Assembly: GCA_018818925.1 (NCBI GenBank)
Contig: JAHJQZ010000144.1
Coordinates: 1-38,741 of the forward strand
Source: Alphaproteobacteria bacterium
GTDB taxonomy: Bacteria; Pseudomonadota; Alphaproteobacteria; Rhizobiales; Devosiaceae
Length of the DNA: 38,741 nt
Direction: 5' to 3'
Shown here: one piece after another, positions 25,641 to 33,267 of the stretch
How positions within the stretch are numbered: the first letter of the stretch is position 1
How the letters are laid out: each line of letters begins with the position of its first letter
Notes under the pieces: model-generated
The model's database searches: none
The model's input: only the letters and a program-made list of their open reading frames with translations
What the model was told of the DNA's origin: nothing
Made by a program: the position numbers and the translations under genes

Positions 25641-25977
25641 GCCGGTCCGCTTTGCCCCTTGGTCGCAATTGCCGAGTGCGGCGCAGTCTGGACCGCTTCG
25701 CTTTAAGTGCGCATGAGACCGATCGGTAAAATTTTAGGCAAAGTCCACCGGACGGCGCGGCGCCGGCCGAACCTGTGCGAAAACGGGCTGCAATGCCGCC
25801 CGCGGATCGGGTCGGCCGCAATGAATTGTTTACGCTAGCCGGAGAAACAACCGCCGCGACAAGGCAATAACGCCATGGAACCGCGTTGTCGACACCAGCG
25901 CTTAAGCCTGTTTTTATGTTCCGGTGGAAAGGTCACCGGCAAATCCGGCGCGTACCTGCCGGCAAGTCGAGTTGCGT
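25641..25977. other. Divergent promoter region between the small exported protein and the histidine kinase
   Basis: 337 bp. It contains a TAAAATTTTA palindrome at 25727-25736 and scattered AT-rich stretches (25730-25740, 25820-25835, 25908-25918) where promoters could lie. No consensus -35/-10 pair, CtrA box or small gene could be supported. Confidence 0.4.
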
Positions 25978-27780
25978 ATGTTTGAGATGGCCGAGCACGG
26001 TTCCGAGCACAGCACTGCCGCCAGAAAAGCGGCCGGCGACGCTGTCGAGCCCCTGCGTCAACGGACTTTGGCGGCAATCGCGCGGCTCCTCGCCGCGATC
26101 GCCATCGCCGCGGTCCTGCCGGCGCTCTTTATCCTGCCCTCGGGCCAGTACATCCCCTTCGCCACGGCCATCGCGGCCCTGGCCACCGGCTTTGCCGTCA
26201 TGGTCGCCAGCGAGCGGCCCGGCGGTCCCAAAGCCCTGCCGATCCTTTTGTCGGGCATGGCGCTGATCGGCGCCGCCCATGCCGTGCTCAACCCGGCGCT
26301 CGCCGATTTCGGCCTGGCCACGGCGACGCTCGTGCCGGTGCTCGCGGCGCTGCTCGGCGACCGTCGCGCCCAGCGGCTTGGCTGGATCCTTTTGGTATCG
26401 GCGCTCGCCGTTTCGGCGGCTTCGCGCGCCCTGTTCGGCGACATGCCGCAAGCCCAGCTCGAGGCCGGCCTCATCGCTTCGGTCGCTACCTATTTGGTGT
26501 GCGCCCTGATCGTCGCCATCACCGCCCTCAGGCTCGGCGCCATGATCGAACAGGCCGAAAAGGCCCAGACCGACACGTTTCGCGAGCTCATCGACAGTTT
26601 CCGCTACGTCGTCATGCGCCTCTCGCCCGAGGGCCAGACCCTTTTTGCCTCGCGTTCGGCCGAAACCCTTTTCGGCTGCCGGAGCTTCGAACTGGGCGGC
26701 AGCGGACTCGGCGAACGCGTGCACGTCCAGGATCGTCCCGCCTTCCTGACCGCCTTGTCCGATGCCGCCCGGGCCGGCAGGCCGGGCACCATAGAGACGC
26801 GGATGCGCAAGGACGACGCCGGTTCGACGGCGCTGCCGAGCTTTGTCTGGCTCGAATGCGGCTTCTCGCCGGTCAAGGCGTCGGGCAAAGGCGACGAACC
26901 GCGCGAAGTGATGCTGTTGCTGCGCGACATTTCGGAGCGCGTCGCCCAGCGCGAGGAAATGAACCGCGCCCGCCTCGCGGCCCAGGAAGCCTCCGAGGCC
27001 AAGTCGCGGTTTCTCGCCACCATCGGCCACGAATTGCGCACGCCGCTCAACGCCATTGTCGGGTTCTCGGACATGATGCGCAACGGTCTCGGCGGCAACA
27101 CCAAGGAAGCGCAGCGCGAATATGCCGACCTCATCCACAAGTCCGGCATGCACCTGCTCGACACGGTCAACATGCTGCTCGACATGTCCAAGATCGAGGC
27201 CGGCAAGTTCGAGGTCCAGATCGACGAATTCGCGCCCGAATCGCTTCTGGGGCCGAGCATCGCCATGCTCGAACCGATGGCGCGGACCCGCCGCATCGGC
27301 ATCAGCGTCGATATCGGCCCGAACCTGCCGCGCATTCGCGGCGACGAGCGCGCCTATCGCCAGGTCGCGATCAATCTTTTGTCCAACGCCATCAAGTTCT
27401 CCAATCCCGGCGAGGAGGTGCATGTCGGTCTCGAGCGACGTGGCCGCCATGTGGCGCTGACGGTAACGGACAAGGGCATCGGCATGGCGCCGGACGTGAT
27501 CGCCCGCCTCGGCGAGCCCTTCTTCCAGGCCAATGGCGGCCTCAACCGCAAGTTCGAGGGCTCGGGCCTCGGCCTGTCGATCGTCAAGGGACTGATCGAT
27601 CTGCACGAGGGCCGGCTCGAGGTGAGCTCGCGCCCCGGCAAGGGCACCATCATGACGGTGCTCATGCCCATTTCCGGCCCGGTCGCCGCGCAACCGCCGA
27701 AACCGGTGGTCACGGCGCTGTCCGAAGCGCGGACCGACAGCCATTTCCCGCAATCCGCGCGACGGAGTGCCGCCCTATGA
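25978..27780 (+). CDS. Membrane PAS-domain sensor histidine kinase (DivJ/PleC-like)
   Basis: 600 aa. About six membrane helices fill residues 30-190, then a short linker, a PAS-like domain (about 200-320), a HisKA domain with phospho-acceptor His351 (ATIGHELRTPLNAIVGFSDMM) and a HATPase domain with N-box NLLSNAIKFS, G1 DKGIGM and G2 GSGLGLSIVKG. The FLATIGHELRTPLNAI...GFS pattern is that of the PleC/DivJ/PdhS class controlling polar development and cell cycle in alphaproteobacteria, an inference by likeness only. ATG 25978 is preferred; GTG 25924 is also in frame. No response regulator is adjacent. The stop overlaps the next start as ATGA. Confidence 0.88.
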   Translation: MFEMAEHGSEHSTAARKAAGDAVEPLRQRTLAAIARLLAAIAIAAVLPALFILPSGQYIPFATAIAALATGFAVMVASERPGGPKALPILLSGMALIGAAHAVLNPALADFGLATATLVPVLAALLGDRRAQRLGWILLVSALAVSAASRALFGDMPQAQLEAGLIASVATYLVCALIVAITALRLGAMIEQAEKAQTDTFRELIDSFRYVVMRLSPEGQTLFASRSAETLFGCRSFELGGSGLGERVHVQDRPAFLTALSDAARAGRPGTIETRMRKDDAGSTALPSFVWLECGFSPVKASGKGDEPREVMLLLRDISERVAQREEMNRARLAAQEASEAKSRFLATIGHELRTPLNAIVGFSDMMRNGLGGNTKEAQREYADLIHKSGMHLLDTVNMLLDMSKIEAGKFEVQIDEFAPESLLGPSIAMLEPMARTRRIGISVDIGPNLPRIRGDERAYRQVAINLLSNAIKFSNPGEEVHVGLERRGRHVALTVTDKGIGMAPDVIARLGEPFFQANGGLNRKFEGSGLGLSIVKGLIDLHEGRLEVSSRPGKGTIMTVLMPISGPVAAQPPKPVVTALSEARTDSHFPQSARRSAAL

Positions 27781-28703
27781 CCAGCGCCGCGACCAACGTC
27801 AACTGGGCCGGCGCCGCCGGCAATGCCGCGCTGACGTTCTGCGGCCGCCTGGTCGGGCACGGCTTCGTCTGGGCCTTCCGCCATCCCCTGAGTTCGGGCA
27901 TGGCGCTCATGCTGTCGTTCGGCATCGGCATGGGCGCGATCAATGCCTTGTTCCTGCAGACGGCACCGCATCCGGCGCCCCTGTTCATAGAAACCGCCAG
28001 CATCGCCCGGCCGGAACCGGCGCATTCGGCCGTGAGCGCCGCTCAGCCCATCCCGATGCCGGTGTCCCGACCCATCGAACGCGTCGTCGAGACAATTGCG
28101 GCGCCGGCACAAGTCTCCATGCCCGGCAGCGTCGGCAACAAGGATGTCGCCGAATTGCAGGCGCGCCTGTCCGCGCTCGGCTTTTTCGCCGGCAAAATCG
28201 ACGGCTATTACGGGCCCAAGACCGCCGACGCCATCCGTCGCTTCGAGGGCGAGGCCGGCCTGACGCCGGTCGGCGCCGTGACGCCGGAGGTGATCGCGGC
28301 GGCCAAGACCTTTGCGCCGCGGAACATTACGCAGCCCGTGCCGCGATCCGAGCCGGAACCCGTGGTCGTGGCGTCGCCCGCGGTCCCGGTCGCCGACGAT
28401 CCGATCGGCCGCATCGCCGCCGCCGCCGCCGCCGAACCGGTCGTGGTCGCGGCAGCGCCTCCCGCGACGCCGGCACCGGACGTCGCCGTCACCCGCACGC
28501 CGACCTACGACGCCGAACTGGTCCGCATGGTCCAGACCGGATTGAGCCGGCTCGGGTTTCTGCATGCCGAGATCAGCGGCAGCTTCGACGCCGAAACGGC
28601 CCGGGCCATCCGCGAATTCGAGAACTACAACAATTTCCGCGTCACCGGCGAGTTGACGCCCGATCTGGTCGATGTCTTGATGGCCGCCGGCGCCTTCAAC
28701 TGA
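27777..28703 (+). CDS. Membrane-anchored protein with two peptidoglycan-binding domains
   Basis: 308 aa. One membrane helix at about 40-61 (SGMALMLSFGIGMGAINALFLQ) with a cytoplasmic N-terminus, then a Pro/Ala-rich periplasmic linker. Domain 1 (about 121-175, VAELQARLSALGFFAGKIDGYYGPKTADAIRRFE) and domain 2 (about 247-305, VQTGLSRLGFLHAEISGSFDAETARAIREFE) are PG_binding_1 repeats separated by a second Ala/Pro/Val-rich linker. It is coupled to the histidine kinase by ATGA (27777-27780), so the two may act together, for example as a cell-wall sensor and its kinase (inference). No catalytic domain is present. Confidence 0.85.
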   Translation: MTSAATNVNWAGAAGNAALTFCGRLVGHGFVWAFRHPLSSGMALMLSFGIGMGAINALFLQTAPHPAPLFIETASIARPEPAHSAVSAAQPIPMPVSRPIERVVETIAAPAQVSMPGSVGNKDVAELQARLSALGFFAGKIDGYYGPKTADAIRRFEGEAGLTPVGAVTPEVIAAAKTFAPRNITQPVPRSEPEPVVVASPAVPVADDPIGRIAAAAAAEPVVVAAAPPATPAPDVAVTRTPTYDAELVRMVQTGLSRLGFLHAEISGSFDAETARAIREFENYNNFRVTGELTPDLVDVLMAAGAFN

Positions 28704-28725
28704 TCCGTCCTTTTCGAACGAGCCC

Positions 28726-29091
28726 ATGCCCCAGCTGCGATCCGACCTGTGGTGCGCCGCCTTTGTCCGGCGGCATAACGATATCGGCGACCGCGCCGTC
28801 GTCGTTCGCAAGGGCGACCCGGTCGCCGGACAGGTCTGGATCGAGCTCGATCACCTCGATGGCACGGTGACCCTGTTCGCCCCGGCTCCGGCGCCCTATT
28901 ACGAAGAAAAGTCGCATGACCGGCTGTTCGAGCGGCGGCTGACGCGGGCCGCGCCGGAAGCGGCGCGCGATCGCATGGAACGCGAGGCACGCTTCGACAG
29001 CGACTTCTGGCTGCTCGGGCTCGAAACGCGTTCCGACAATCCGGGAATCGACGTGGTTTCGGACGGCAAGGCTCGGGGCGGTACCGAGTAG
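28726..29091 (+). CDS. DUF1491 family protein
   Basis: 121 aa, no signal peptide, probably cytoplasmic. Typical family opening RSDLWCAAFVRRHNDIGDRAVVVRKGD, a strand-rich middle (AGQVWIELDHLDGTVTLFAPAPAP) and the C-terminal block RMEREARFDSDFWLLGLE. Function unknown. It starts 22 nt after the peptidoglycan-binding gene with GAACGAG upstream, and is probably the third gene of that operon. The palindromic element at 29118 follows and may end the transcript. Confidence 0.85.
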   Translation: MPQLRSDLWCAAFVRRHNDIGDRAVVVRKGDPVAGQVWIELDHLDGTVTLFAPAPAPYYEEKSHDRLFERRLTRAAPEAARDRMEREARFDSDFWLLGLETRSDNPGIDVVSDGKARGGTE

Positions 29092-29117
29092 GGCAGGTGT
29101 CCGATCAAGCTTTCGGC

Positions 29118-29219
29118 GTCATTGCGAGGCGCAACGCGACGAAGCAATCCAGAAGGCTTCGGGCGTCGGTGCTTGCAGCCCCCTGGATTGCCACGCGCCT
29201 TTCAGGCGCTCGCAATGAC
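29118..29219. repeat. Palindromic intergenic element, module A (complete copy)
   Basis: 102 bp. Outer arms GTCATTGCGAG (29118-29128) and CTCGCAATGAC (29209-29219); inner arms GCAATCCAG (29144-29152) and CTGGATTGC (29183-29191). The right half and the 40 or so bases after it recur at 30763-30852. Elements with the CATTGCGAG/CTCGCAATG ends are widespread in this order. Confidence 0.85.
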
Positions 29220-29275
29220 GGCGAAAAGTAATGCCCCTGGACTATTTCACGTCTTGACGCAAACAGGTGGCTCGC

Positions 29276-29370
29276 TTTCCTCTCCCTTGTGGGCAGGGTT
29301 GGCGAACAGGACTTGGCTTCAGCCAAGTTCGTCGTGCGCCTGGGTGGGGGCTGCGCCGGTGCTTGTGGCC
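29276..29370 (+). repeat. Intergenic repeat, module B copy 1
   Basis: About 95 bp beginning TTTCCTCTCCCTTGTGGGCA and ending GGTGCTTGTGGCC. It contains a hairpin CTTGGCT-TC-AGCCAAG. It recurs almost unchanged, same orientation, at 30668-30762. Confidence 0.85.
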
Positions 29371-29412
29371 CCACCCCACCCTCAATCCCTCCCCATCAAG
29401 GGGAGGGAAGCC
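29370..29412 (+). repeat. Intergenic repeat, module D copy 1
   Basis: CCACCCCACCCTCAATCCCT followed by CCCCATCAAGGGGAGGGAAG. The inverse orientation of the same sequence is at 37324-37365, with a few differences. Confidence 0.8.
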
Positions 29413-29686
29413 AGCTATACGACGGATCGAAATGCGCGAATCCGGTTCCTGACTTTGCGCACAATGCTCTATTGGTCAAAATCTCACACTTGGTACCGTT
29501 GGGAAGGCGTCGGCTCCCGACCTCGTTTAAGGCATTCCAAAGTCCAGAATCGCCTCCCGAAAGCAGACTTTCTTCGTGCGAAGCCCTTCGTCTTAGGTGT
29601 GAGGAGTATGGCTGAAGTCTGATAGCCGCTACCTTCGAGGGACTGGCTTTGCTGAACCAGTTGGCTCATCGCTGGAGAGCGGCTAC
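29413..29686. other. AT-richer region upstream of the orphan gene
   Basis: Non-coding DNA of visibly lower GC than the neighbouring operons. No recognisable protein or RNA gene was found. It ends in the promoter of the orphan gene. An imperfect ACTGG...CCAGT repeat is at 29642-29661. Confidence 0.5.
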
Positions 29687-29695
29687 TGGTATAAT
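29687..29695 (+). promoter_or_regulatory. Extended -10 promoter TGGTATAAT
   Basis: A consensus TATAAT at 29690-29695 with the TGn extension directly before it. No good -35 is at 16-18 bp upstream, as is usual for extended -10 promoters. Transcription would start near 29702, 46 bp before the GTG start at 29748. This rules out the upstream in-frame TTG at 29649 as a start for this transcript. Confidence 0.55.
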
Positions 29696-29747
29696 TTTTG
29701 AATCACGATTTCGTTCGAATTCACTTCAATCCAATGCGGAGCCGGAT

Positions 29748-30407
29748 GTGGTCGAGTTTTTCCAATATTTGGGGCAAGAATGGAAAGTGATCGGCGGTGC
29801 TCCTTTCACATTCATTGTTGGACTCTTCTTCGCAGGGACAGCAATTTGGTTTGTAATCAAAGGGATGGGCGCCGCCACCGAGTCCGCATTGCGCGAACGG
29901 ATATCCTTGAGAGATGATCAACTTCTGGATTACAAAGAAAAGCTCTCAGGCGCTTCACCAGATGAGGCCAGACAGCGAATCGAGGCTCTCGAACTGAGAA
30001 TAGCTGAGCTTGAGCCCGTGACCATACCTCAGCACCAACAACTAGCTATGATCAATGTTTTGCGGTCGGCCATCGGGCAGGTGTCGATTTTTCGTGAGAT
30101 GGGATCAGCCAGCCTTAGCAAGTTACACAACCAGCTGTCTTCCGTGTTTCATCAAGCGGGGTGGACGGTCATTAATGGGACTGGGATGGACATGAGTTTC
30201 GAGCCAGATTCGAAGGTTACAGTCACATCTCCGAACCTCACTAATCCCCAGTTTCAGGCATTGAGTGAAGCGCTCAAATTGAGCGGCATTCAATTCAAGT
30301 CCATCGTAGATGAGTCGTATGTGAAGAAGGACACAAGTGAACCAACACTAAGTATCCGACTAGCTGACGACTTTGTCAAAATGGACACTTGGTCTCTGTC
30401 TGCTTGA
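29748..30407 (+). CDS. Orphan membrane/coiled-coil protein, unknown function
   Basis: 219 aa from GTG 29748, which has GGAG 6 nt upstream and lies downstream of an extended -10 promoter; TTG 29649 is a longer alternative. One membrane helix at about 17-38 (TFIVGLFFAGTAIWFVIKGM), then a charged heptad-rich segment (ALRERISLRDDQLLDYKEKLSGASPDEARQRIEALELRIAELEP) that should form a coiled coil, then a soluble C-terminal domain of about 120 residues with alternating helices and strands. The DYKEKLSGASPDEA segment is like a widespread family of membrane proteins without assigned function (recollection). Codon use and GC are lower than all neighbours, and the gene sits between copies of repeat modules A and B, which suggests horizontal acquisition. 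No partner gene is adjacent. Confidence 0.65.
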   Translation: MVEFFQYLGQEWKVIGGAPFTFIVGLFFAGTAIWFVIKGMGAATESALRERISLRDDQLLDYKEKLSGASPDEARQRIEALELRIAELEPVTIPQHQQLAMINVLRSAIGQVSIFREMGSASLSKLHNQLSSVFHQAGWTVINGTGMDMSFEPDSKVTVTSPNLTNPQFQALSEALKLSGIQFKSIVDESYVKKDTSEPTLSIRLADDFVKMDTWSLSA

Positions 30408-30667
30408 TACGTTGCTTAAGGATCTCTATGTTTCGAACCATTTTGTCACGTGAGGTCTGCTAACCTAGGGAGGCGGAGCTTTATCCCGAAGACACGGCCC
30501 AACCGCTACGGCAGGCATGGAGCGCAAACCGGTTGAGCGGCTTCACTGTCCAAATGTCTGCTTATCGCGCTTGCCGCCGCCAAAGCTGCCAGTCCGCATC
30601 CCACCCCGTCCCGGTCGTTTGGCCGTCGATCATGATGGGTACCAAGTGTCAGGTTTTGACCACCAGC
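30408..30667. other. Non-coding stretch after the orphan gene
   Basis: AT-richer for the first 70 or so bases, then GC-rich. Short open frames here overlap each other on both strands without codon bias. No gene, RNA or clear terminator supported; possibly decayed sequence. Confidence 0.45.
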
Positions 30668-30762
30668 TTCCCTCCCCCTTGTGGGCAGGGTTGGCGAACA
30701 GGACTTGGCTTCAGCCAATTCGTCGTGAGCCTGGGTGGGGGGCTGCGCCGGTGCTTGTGGCC
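30668..30762 (+). repeat. Intergenic repeat, module B copy 2
   Basis: Second copy of the 29276-29370 module, same orientation, differing at a handful of positions (for example CCAATTCG against CCAAGTTCG). Here it stands before module A, whereas at 29118-29370 it stands after module A. Confidence 0.85.
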
Positions 30763-30852
30763 CTCTGAATTGCCACGCGCCTTTCAGGCGCTGGCAATGA
30801 CGGCGAAAAGCAATGCCCCCAGGCACTTACATGTTTTAACGGAAACAGGCTG
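30763..30852 (+). repeat. Intergenic repeat, module A copy 2 (right half only)
   Basis: Matches 29181-29270: TGCCACGCGCCTTTCAGGCG and the sequence after it up to AAACAGG, with scattered differences. The left arm (GTCATTGCGAG) is missing, so the copy is truncated and cannot form the full hairpin. Confidence 0.8.
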
Positions 30853-30864
30853 TTTGGCGTCTTT

Positions 30865-30993
30865 CACCTCTCCCTTGGGGGAGAGGTCGGGCCGCAGCAA
30901 AGCGGAGGTCCGGGTGAGGGGGCCTTCGCGGAGTTTGCAGAAAGGCCCCCTCACCCGCCGCTTCGCGTCGACCTCTCCCCCAAGGGAGAGGTG
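30865..30993. repeat. Large palindromic intergenic repeat, module C copy 1
   Basis: 129 bp with 25-bp perfect terminal arms (CACCTCTCCCTTGGGGGAGA... against ...CTCCCCCAAGGGAGAGGTG) and an inner inverted pair GGGTGAGGGGGCC and GGCCCCCTCACCC. Two more copies lie at 37171 and 37408. It ends 38 bp before the DUF2336 stop codon. Confidence 0.92.
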
Positions 30994-31031
30994 AAGGAAG
31001 CACCCGCTGCCTTCAAAAACATGGAACGCCC

Positions 31032-32183
31032 TCAGCTCGCCTGGCGCAGGCCGCTCAGCTTGATCGCCGCCACGGCCCGGGCGATGGCCGGGTCCGAGAT
31101 CGTCGTATCGCGGGTCACGTCCGCCCGGCGCCGGGCCGGCTCGGCGGTGCGCTGGTATTCGGGCTTGCCCAGATCCATCAGGTCGACCTCGCCACGCCAG
31201 GCGCTGAGCAGATAGGCCATCGCGTCCGGGCTGATGTCCTGGAACAGCTTGGCGAATTCGCTCAAGGCCTGCGAGCGGTCGCGGTCGTGGCTGGTGGCGT
31301 GGATCAGCACCTTGAGCCCGTCATAGGCGGTGCAGGAAAAGGCCCTGAGCACCACAAAGAGCGCCGCCCCCGACGTGTCGTGGGCGATCTGGCCGCAGCG
31401 CACCTCGTCAAGGCCGGTGATCTGGCTCAAAAGGCGCGTGACCTCGGGCCGCCGGTTCTCGGTATAAAGCTTCATCAGGGCGCGGGTCAGGTCCTTGGTC
31501 GCCACCGAAATCTGCTCGATGGTCTTCTTGATCGGCGCTTCCGGCGTCTTGCGGGCGTCGAAGGCATGAATGACCATCAGCCGCTCGGTCTCGGGCAGGT
31601 CGAAAAAGGCCGGGGCGAGAAGGGCAGTGTCGAAATCGTCGCGATTGGCGAGCAGCCGGGCGATTTCATGGTCCATCTGCGCCGAGCGGGCATAGGCGCC
31701 GAGGAAGGCGCCGCGCGGCACGATGTTGCGATTGGCCGCCAGCGCGCGATAGACGCGGCGGGAATTCATCTGGAACAGCCTGGTCAGGATCGGGGCGTTG
31801 AGATCGTGACGTGCCGCGACGGCCGAGCACAGATCGACATCGCCGCCGTCGATGAGTTCGGCGAGCGCTTCGTCCGACAGGCCGCGGGCCGCCGCCACAA
31901 AACCCGGCAACCCGTCGCCGAGATGTTCCATGACCAGTTTCTGCAGGATGGGCGACAATGTGTCGGAAGCCGCCAGCGCTTCGGCCGCCTTTTGCCGCGC
32001 ATCCGGCGTGGCGGTGCGGAACAGCCGACTGGCCAGCGCTTCGAACTGGGCGATTTCGGATTGTGGCGGCTTGCGCCGATGCGCGAATGCGTCGCAGGCC
32101 GCGATCAGCAGGGTATTGGCTCGGTCTATGCCGCCGGTTTCGACCAGGAGCTGGAAGGTTTCGTAGGGCTGAAAGCCGATCAT
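31032..32183 (-). CDS. DUF2336 domain protein
   Basis: 383 aa, cytoplasmic, nearly all helical with HEAT-like repeats (for example ILQKLVMEHLGDGLPGFVAAARGLSDEALAELIDGGD). The family signature FAHRRKPPQSEIAQFEALASRLF is at about 33-55. Family function is not established. The family is common in Hyphomicrobiales. ATG 32183 has a weak GAG ribosome site. The upstream gap with the divergent small gene holds a near-consensus CtrA-type site (32239-32255), so cell-cycle control is possible. The C-terminus is Arg/Ala-rich. A palindromic repeat lies downstream. Confidence 0.85.
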   Translation of the reverse strand: MIGFQPYETFQLLVETGGIDRANTLLIAACDAFAHRRKPPQSEIAQFEALASRLFRTATPDARQKAAEALAASDTLSPILQKLVMEHLGDGLPGFVAAARGLSDEALAELIDGGDVDLCSAVAARHDLNAPILTRLFQMNSRRVYRALAANRNIVPRGAFLGAYARSAQMDHEIARLLANRDDFDTALLAPAFFDLPETERLMVIHAFDARKTPEAPIKKTIEQISVATKDLTRALMKLYTENRRPEVTRLLSQITGLDEVRCGQIAHDTSGAALFVVLRAFSCTAYDGLKVLIHATSHDRDRSQALSEFAKLFQDISPDAMAYLLSAWRGEVDLMDLGKPEYQRTAEPARRRADVTRDTTISDPAIARAVAAIKLSGLRQAS

Positions 32184-32238
32184 GGCCGACTCGCTGATTA
32201 AGAAAAGGTGAACGCGCGACGATCATTTCGGCAATTCG

Positions 32239-32255
32239 TTAGCAGACTGTTAACC
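32239..32255 (+). promoter_or_regulatory. CtrA-like binding site TTAG-N7-TTAACC
   Basis: TTAG-CAGACTG-TTAACC matches the full CtrA box TTAA-N7-TTAA(C) with one mismatch. It sits between the divergent DUF2336 gene (start 32183) and the small protein at 32361, about 55 and 105 bp from the two starts. Confidence 0.5.
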
Positions 32256-32360
32256 AACCCCTCCTCTAGTGCGAGAAACCTGTGCGCAGGCAGCGAATTG
32301 CCACGATCGCCGGCGCCGGCGCCAGGATGGAGTTGTCAGCCGGTGCGAGCGAGGTGGAGC

Positions 32361-32528
32361 ATGAGCAAATTGCTGCCGTTTGCACGGAAAAAACGCCCCG
32401 AATCCGAACATCCCGAGCGTGAAGAGGACGCCGAACTGGTGCTGTTCACCGGTGTGCGCTATCAGCGGCAGAGCCCCGATGACGAGTCGCCGACCGATGC
32501 ACGAAAGCAGCGCGAAAACGGCAGCTGA
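32361..32528 (+). CDS. Small conserved-looking protein (VLFTGVRY motif)
   Basis: 55 aa, highly charged, soluble. Opens with SKLLPFARKKRPESEHPEREEDAELVLFTGVRYQRQ; the block before TGVRY resembles small hypothetical proteins of Hyphomicrobiales (recollection). ATG 32361 has GAGG 6 nt upstream. It has good third-position GC bias, supporting a real gene. Its last 32 nt overlap the start of the lipoprotein gene in another frame, so the two are coupled. Function unknown. Confidence 0.65.
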   Translation: MSKLLPFARKKRPESEHPEREEDAELVLFTGVRYQRQSPDDESPTDARKQRENGS

Positions 32529-33267
32529 AAACCCAAGACCTCGCGCCCGCCCGCCGCGCGCTGTCGGCTTCGCACTTGTCATCGTGTTGGCGCTGGGGCT
32601 TGTGGCCTGTTCGCAACGCGCCGGCGATCTCGGCCGTCAGAATCGCGACTACGTCGCCCGCTATGTCTTCGACGACGTCGACCGGCACTTGATGGCCGGC
32701 GGCCGAGCCGAGCTGTCGCGCCTGCCGCTGACCGATGTCGAGCAAGCGATGTACGACCGGCTCTGGCGCTTCTTTTCGGCGCCACACGCCTATGAGTGGT
32801 CGCCCTTCGGCAAGTCCCGCGTCAATCCGGTCGATCTCAAGTCCGGCAAGGCCTTCGAGGCGACCGACAAGTACTACAAGTACCTGCGCCATGCCGGGTT
32901 CAAGTCGACGCGCGGGCGCTATACGGCGATGACCAGCCATATCGAGGCCGATCTGGCGATGCTGCCCGACGCCTTCGCCGCCGTCTGCGCCGTCGAAAGG
33001 CTCGACGACCAGCGCCGGACCGCCGCCAGGGGCCTGCCCGAACTCGATGCGGAAACGGCGGGCCAGCTCGACATGCGCCTGATCGAGAACGCCAATGTCG
33101 CGCTGATCCTGGCGGCGGCGCTCGACTATCGCTACCAATCCTATTCCTACGCCCTCAAGCGCCTGCTGATCGAGACGCCCGACGAGGCCGCACGCGACGT
33201 CGATGCCGGGCTGAGCCGGCTGGCCGTCGGCGTCGAGGCCGCCGGCCGCGGCGCCTATTGCGGCTGA
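32497..33267 (+). CDS. Lipoprotein of unknown function
   Basis: 256 aa. A basic N-terminus and hydrophobic helix (VGFALVIVLALGLVACSQ) end in the lipobox LVAC, so signal peptidase II processing and membrane anchoring are likely; the mature protein starts at the Cys. The body is soluble and helical (VEQAMYDRLWRFFSAPHAYEWSPFG, then KYLRHAGFKSTRGRYTAM). The family was not recognised. Start is uncertain: ATG 32497 is chosen, ATG 32479 is six codons earlier. It overlaps the 3' end of the preceding small gene and, by 13 bp, the convergent DUF1254 gene. It could act in the envelope, given the PBP1A cluster nearby. Confidence 0.72.
   Translation: MHESSAKTAAENPRPRARPPRAVGFALVIVLALGLVACSQRAGDLGRQNRDYVARYVFDDVDRHLMAGGRAELSRLPLTDVEQAMYDRLWRFFSAPHAYEWSPFGKSRVNPVDLKSGKAFEATDKYYKYLRHAGFKSTRGRYTAMTSHIEADLAMLPDAFAAVCAVERLDDQRRTAARGLPELDAETAGQLDMRLIENANVALILAAALDYRYQSYSYALKRLLIETPDEAARDVDAGLSRLAVGVEAAGRGAYCG

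Noticed and set aside
25924-25977. GTG start extending the histidine kinase by 18 residues
   Set aside because: Possible, but the added residues have no clear character and ATG 25978 fits a usual N-terminus; kept as an alternative only.
29649-29747. Longer TTG start for the orphan membrane protein
   Set aside because: The extended -10 promoter at 29687-29695 lies inside this extension, and no ribosome site precedes the TTG. GTG 29748 has GGAG at good spacing.
29413-30667. Insertion sequence or integrative element around the orphan gene
   Set aside because: Composition and flanking repeats suggest transfer, but no transposase, integrase, target duplication or tRNA end was seen.
30506-30826. 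Minus-strand frame across the module A/B repeats
   Set aside because: Lies mostly inside repeat sequence that recurs elsewhere; no codon bias or family match.
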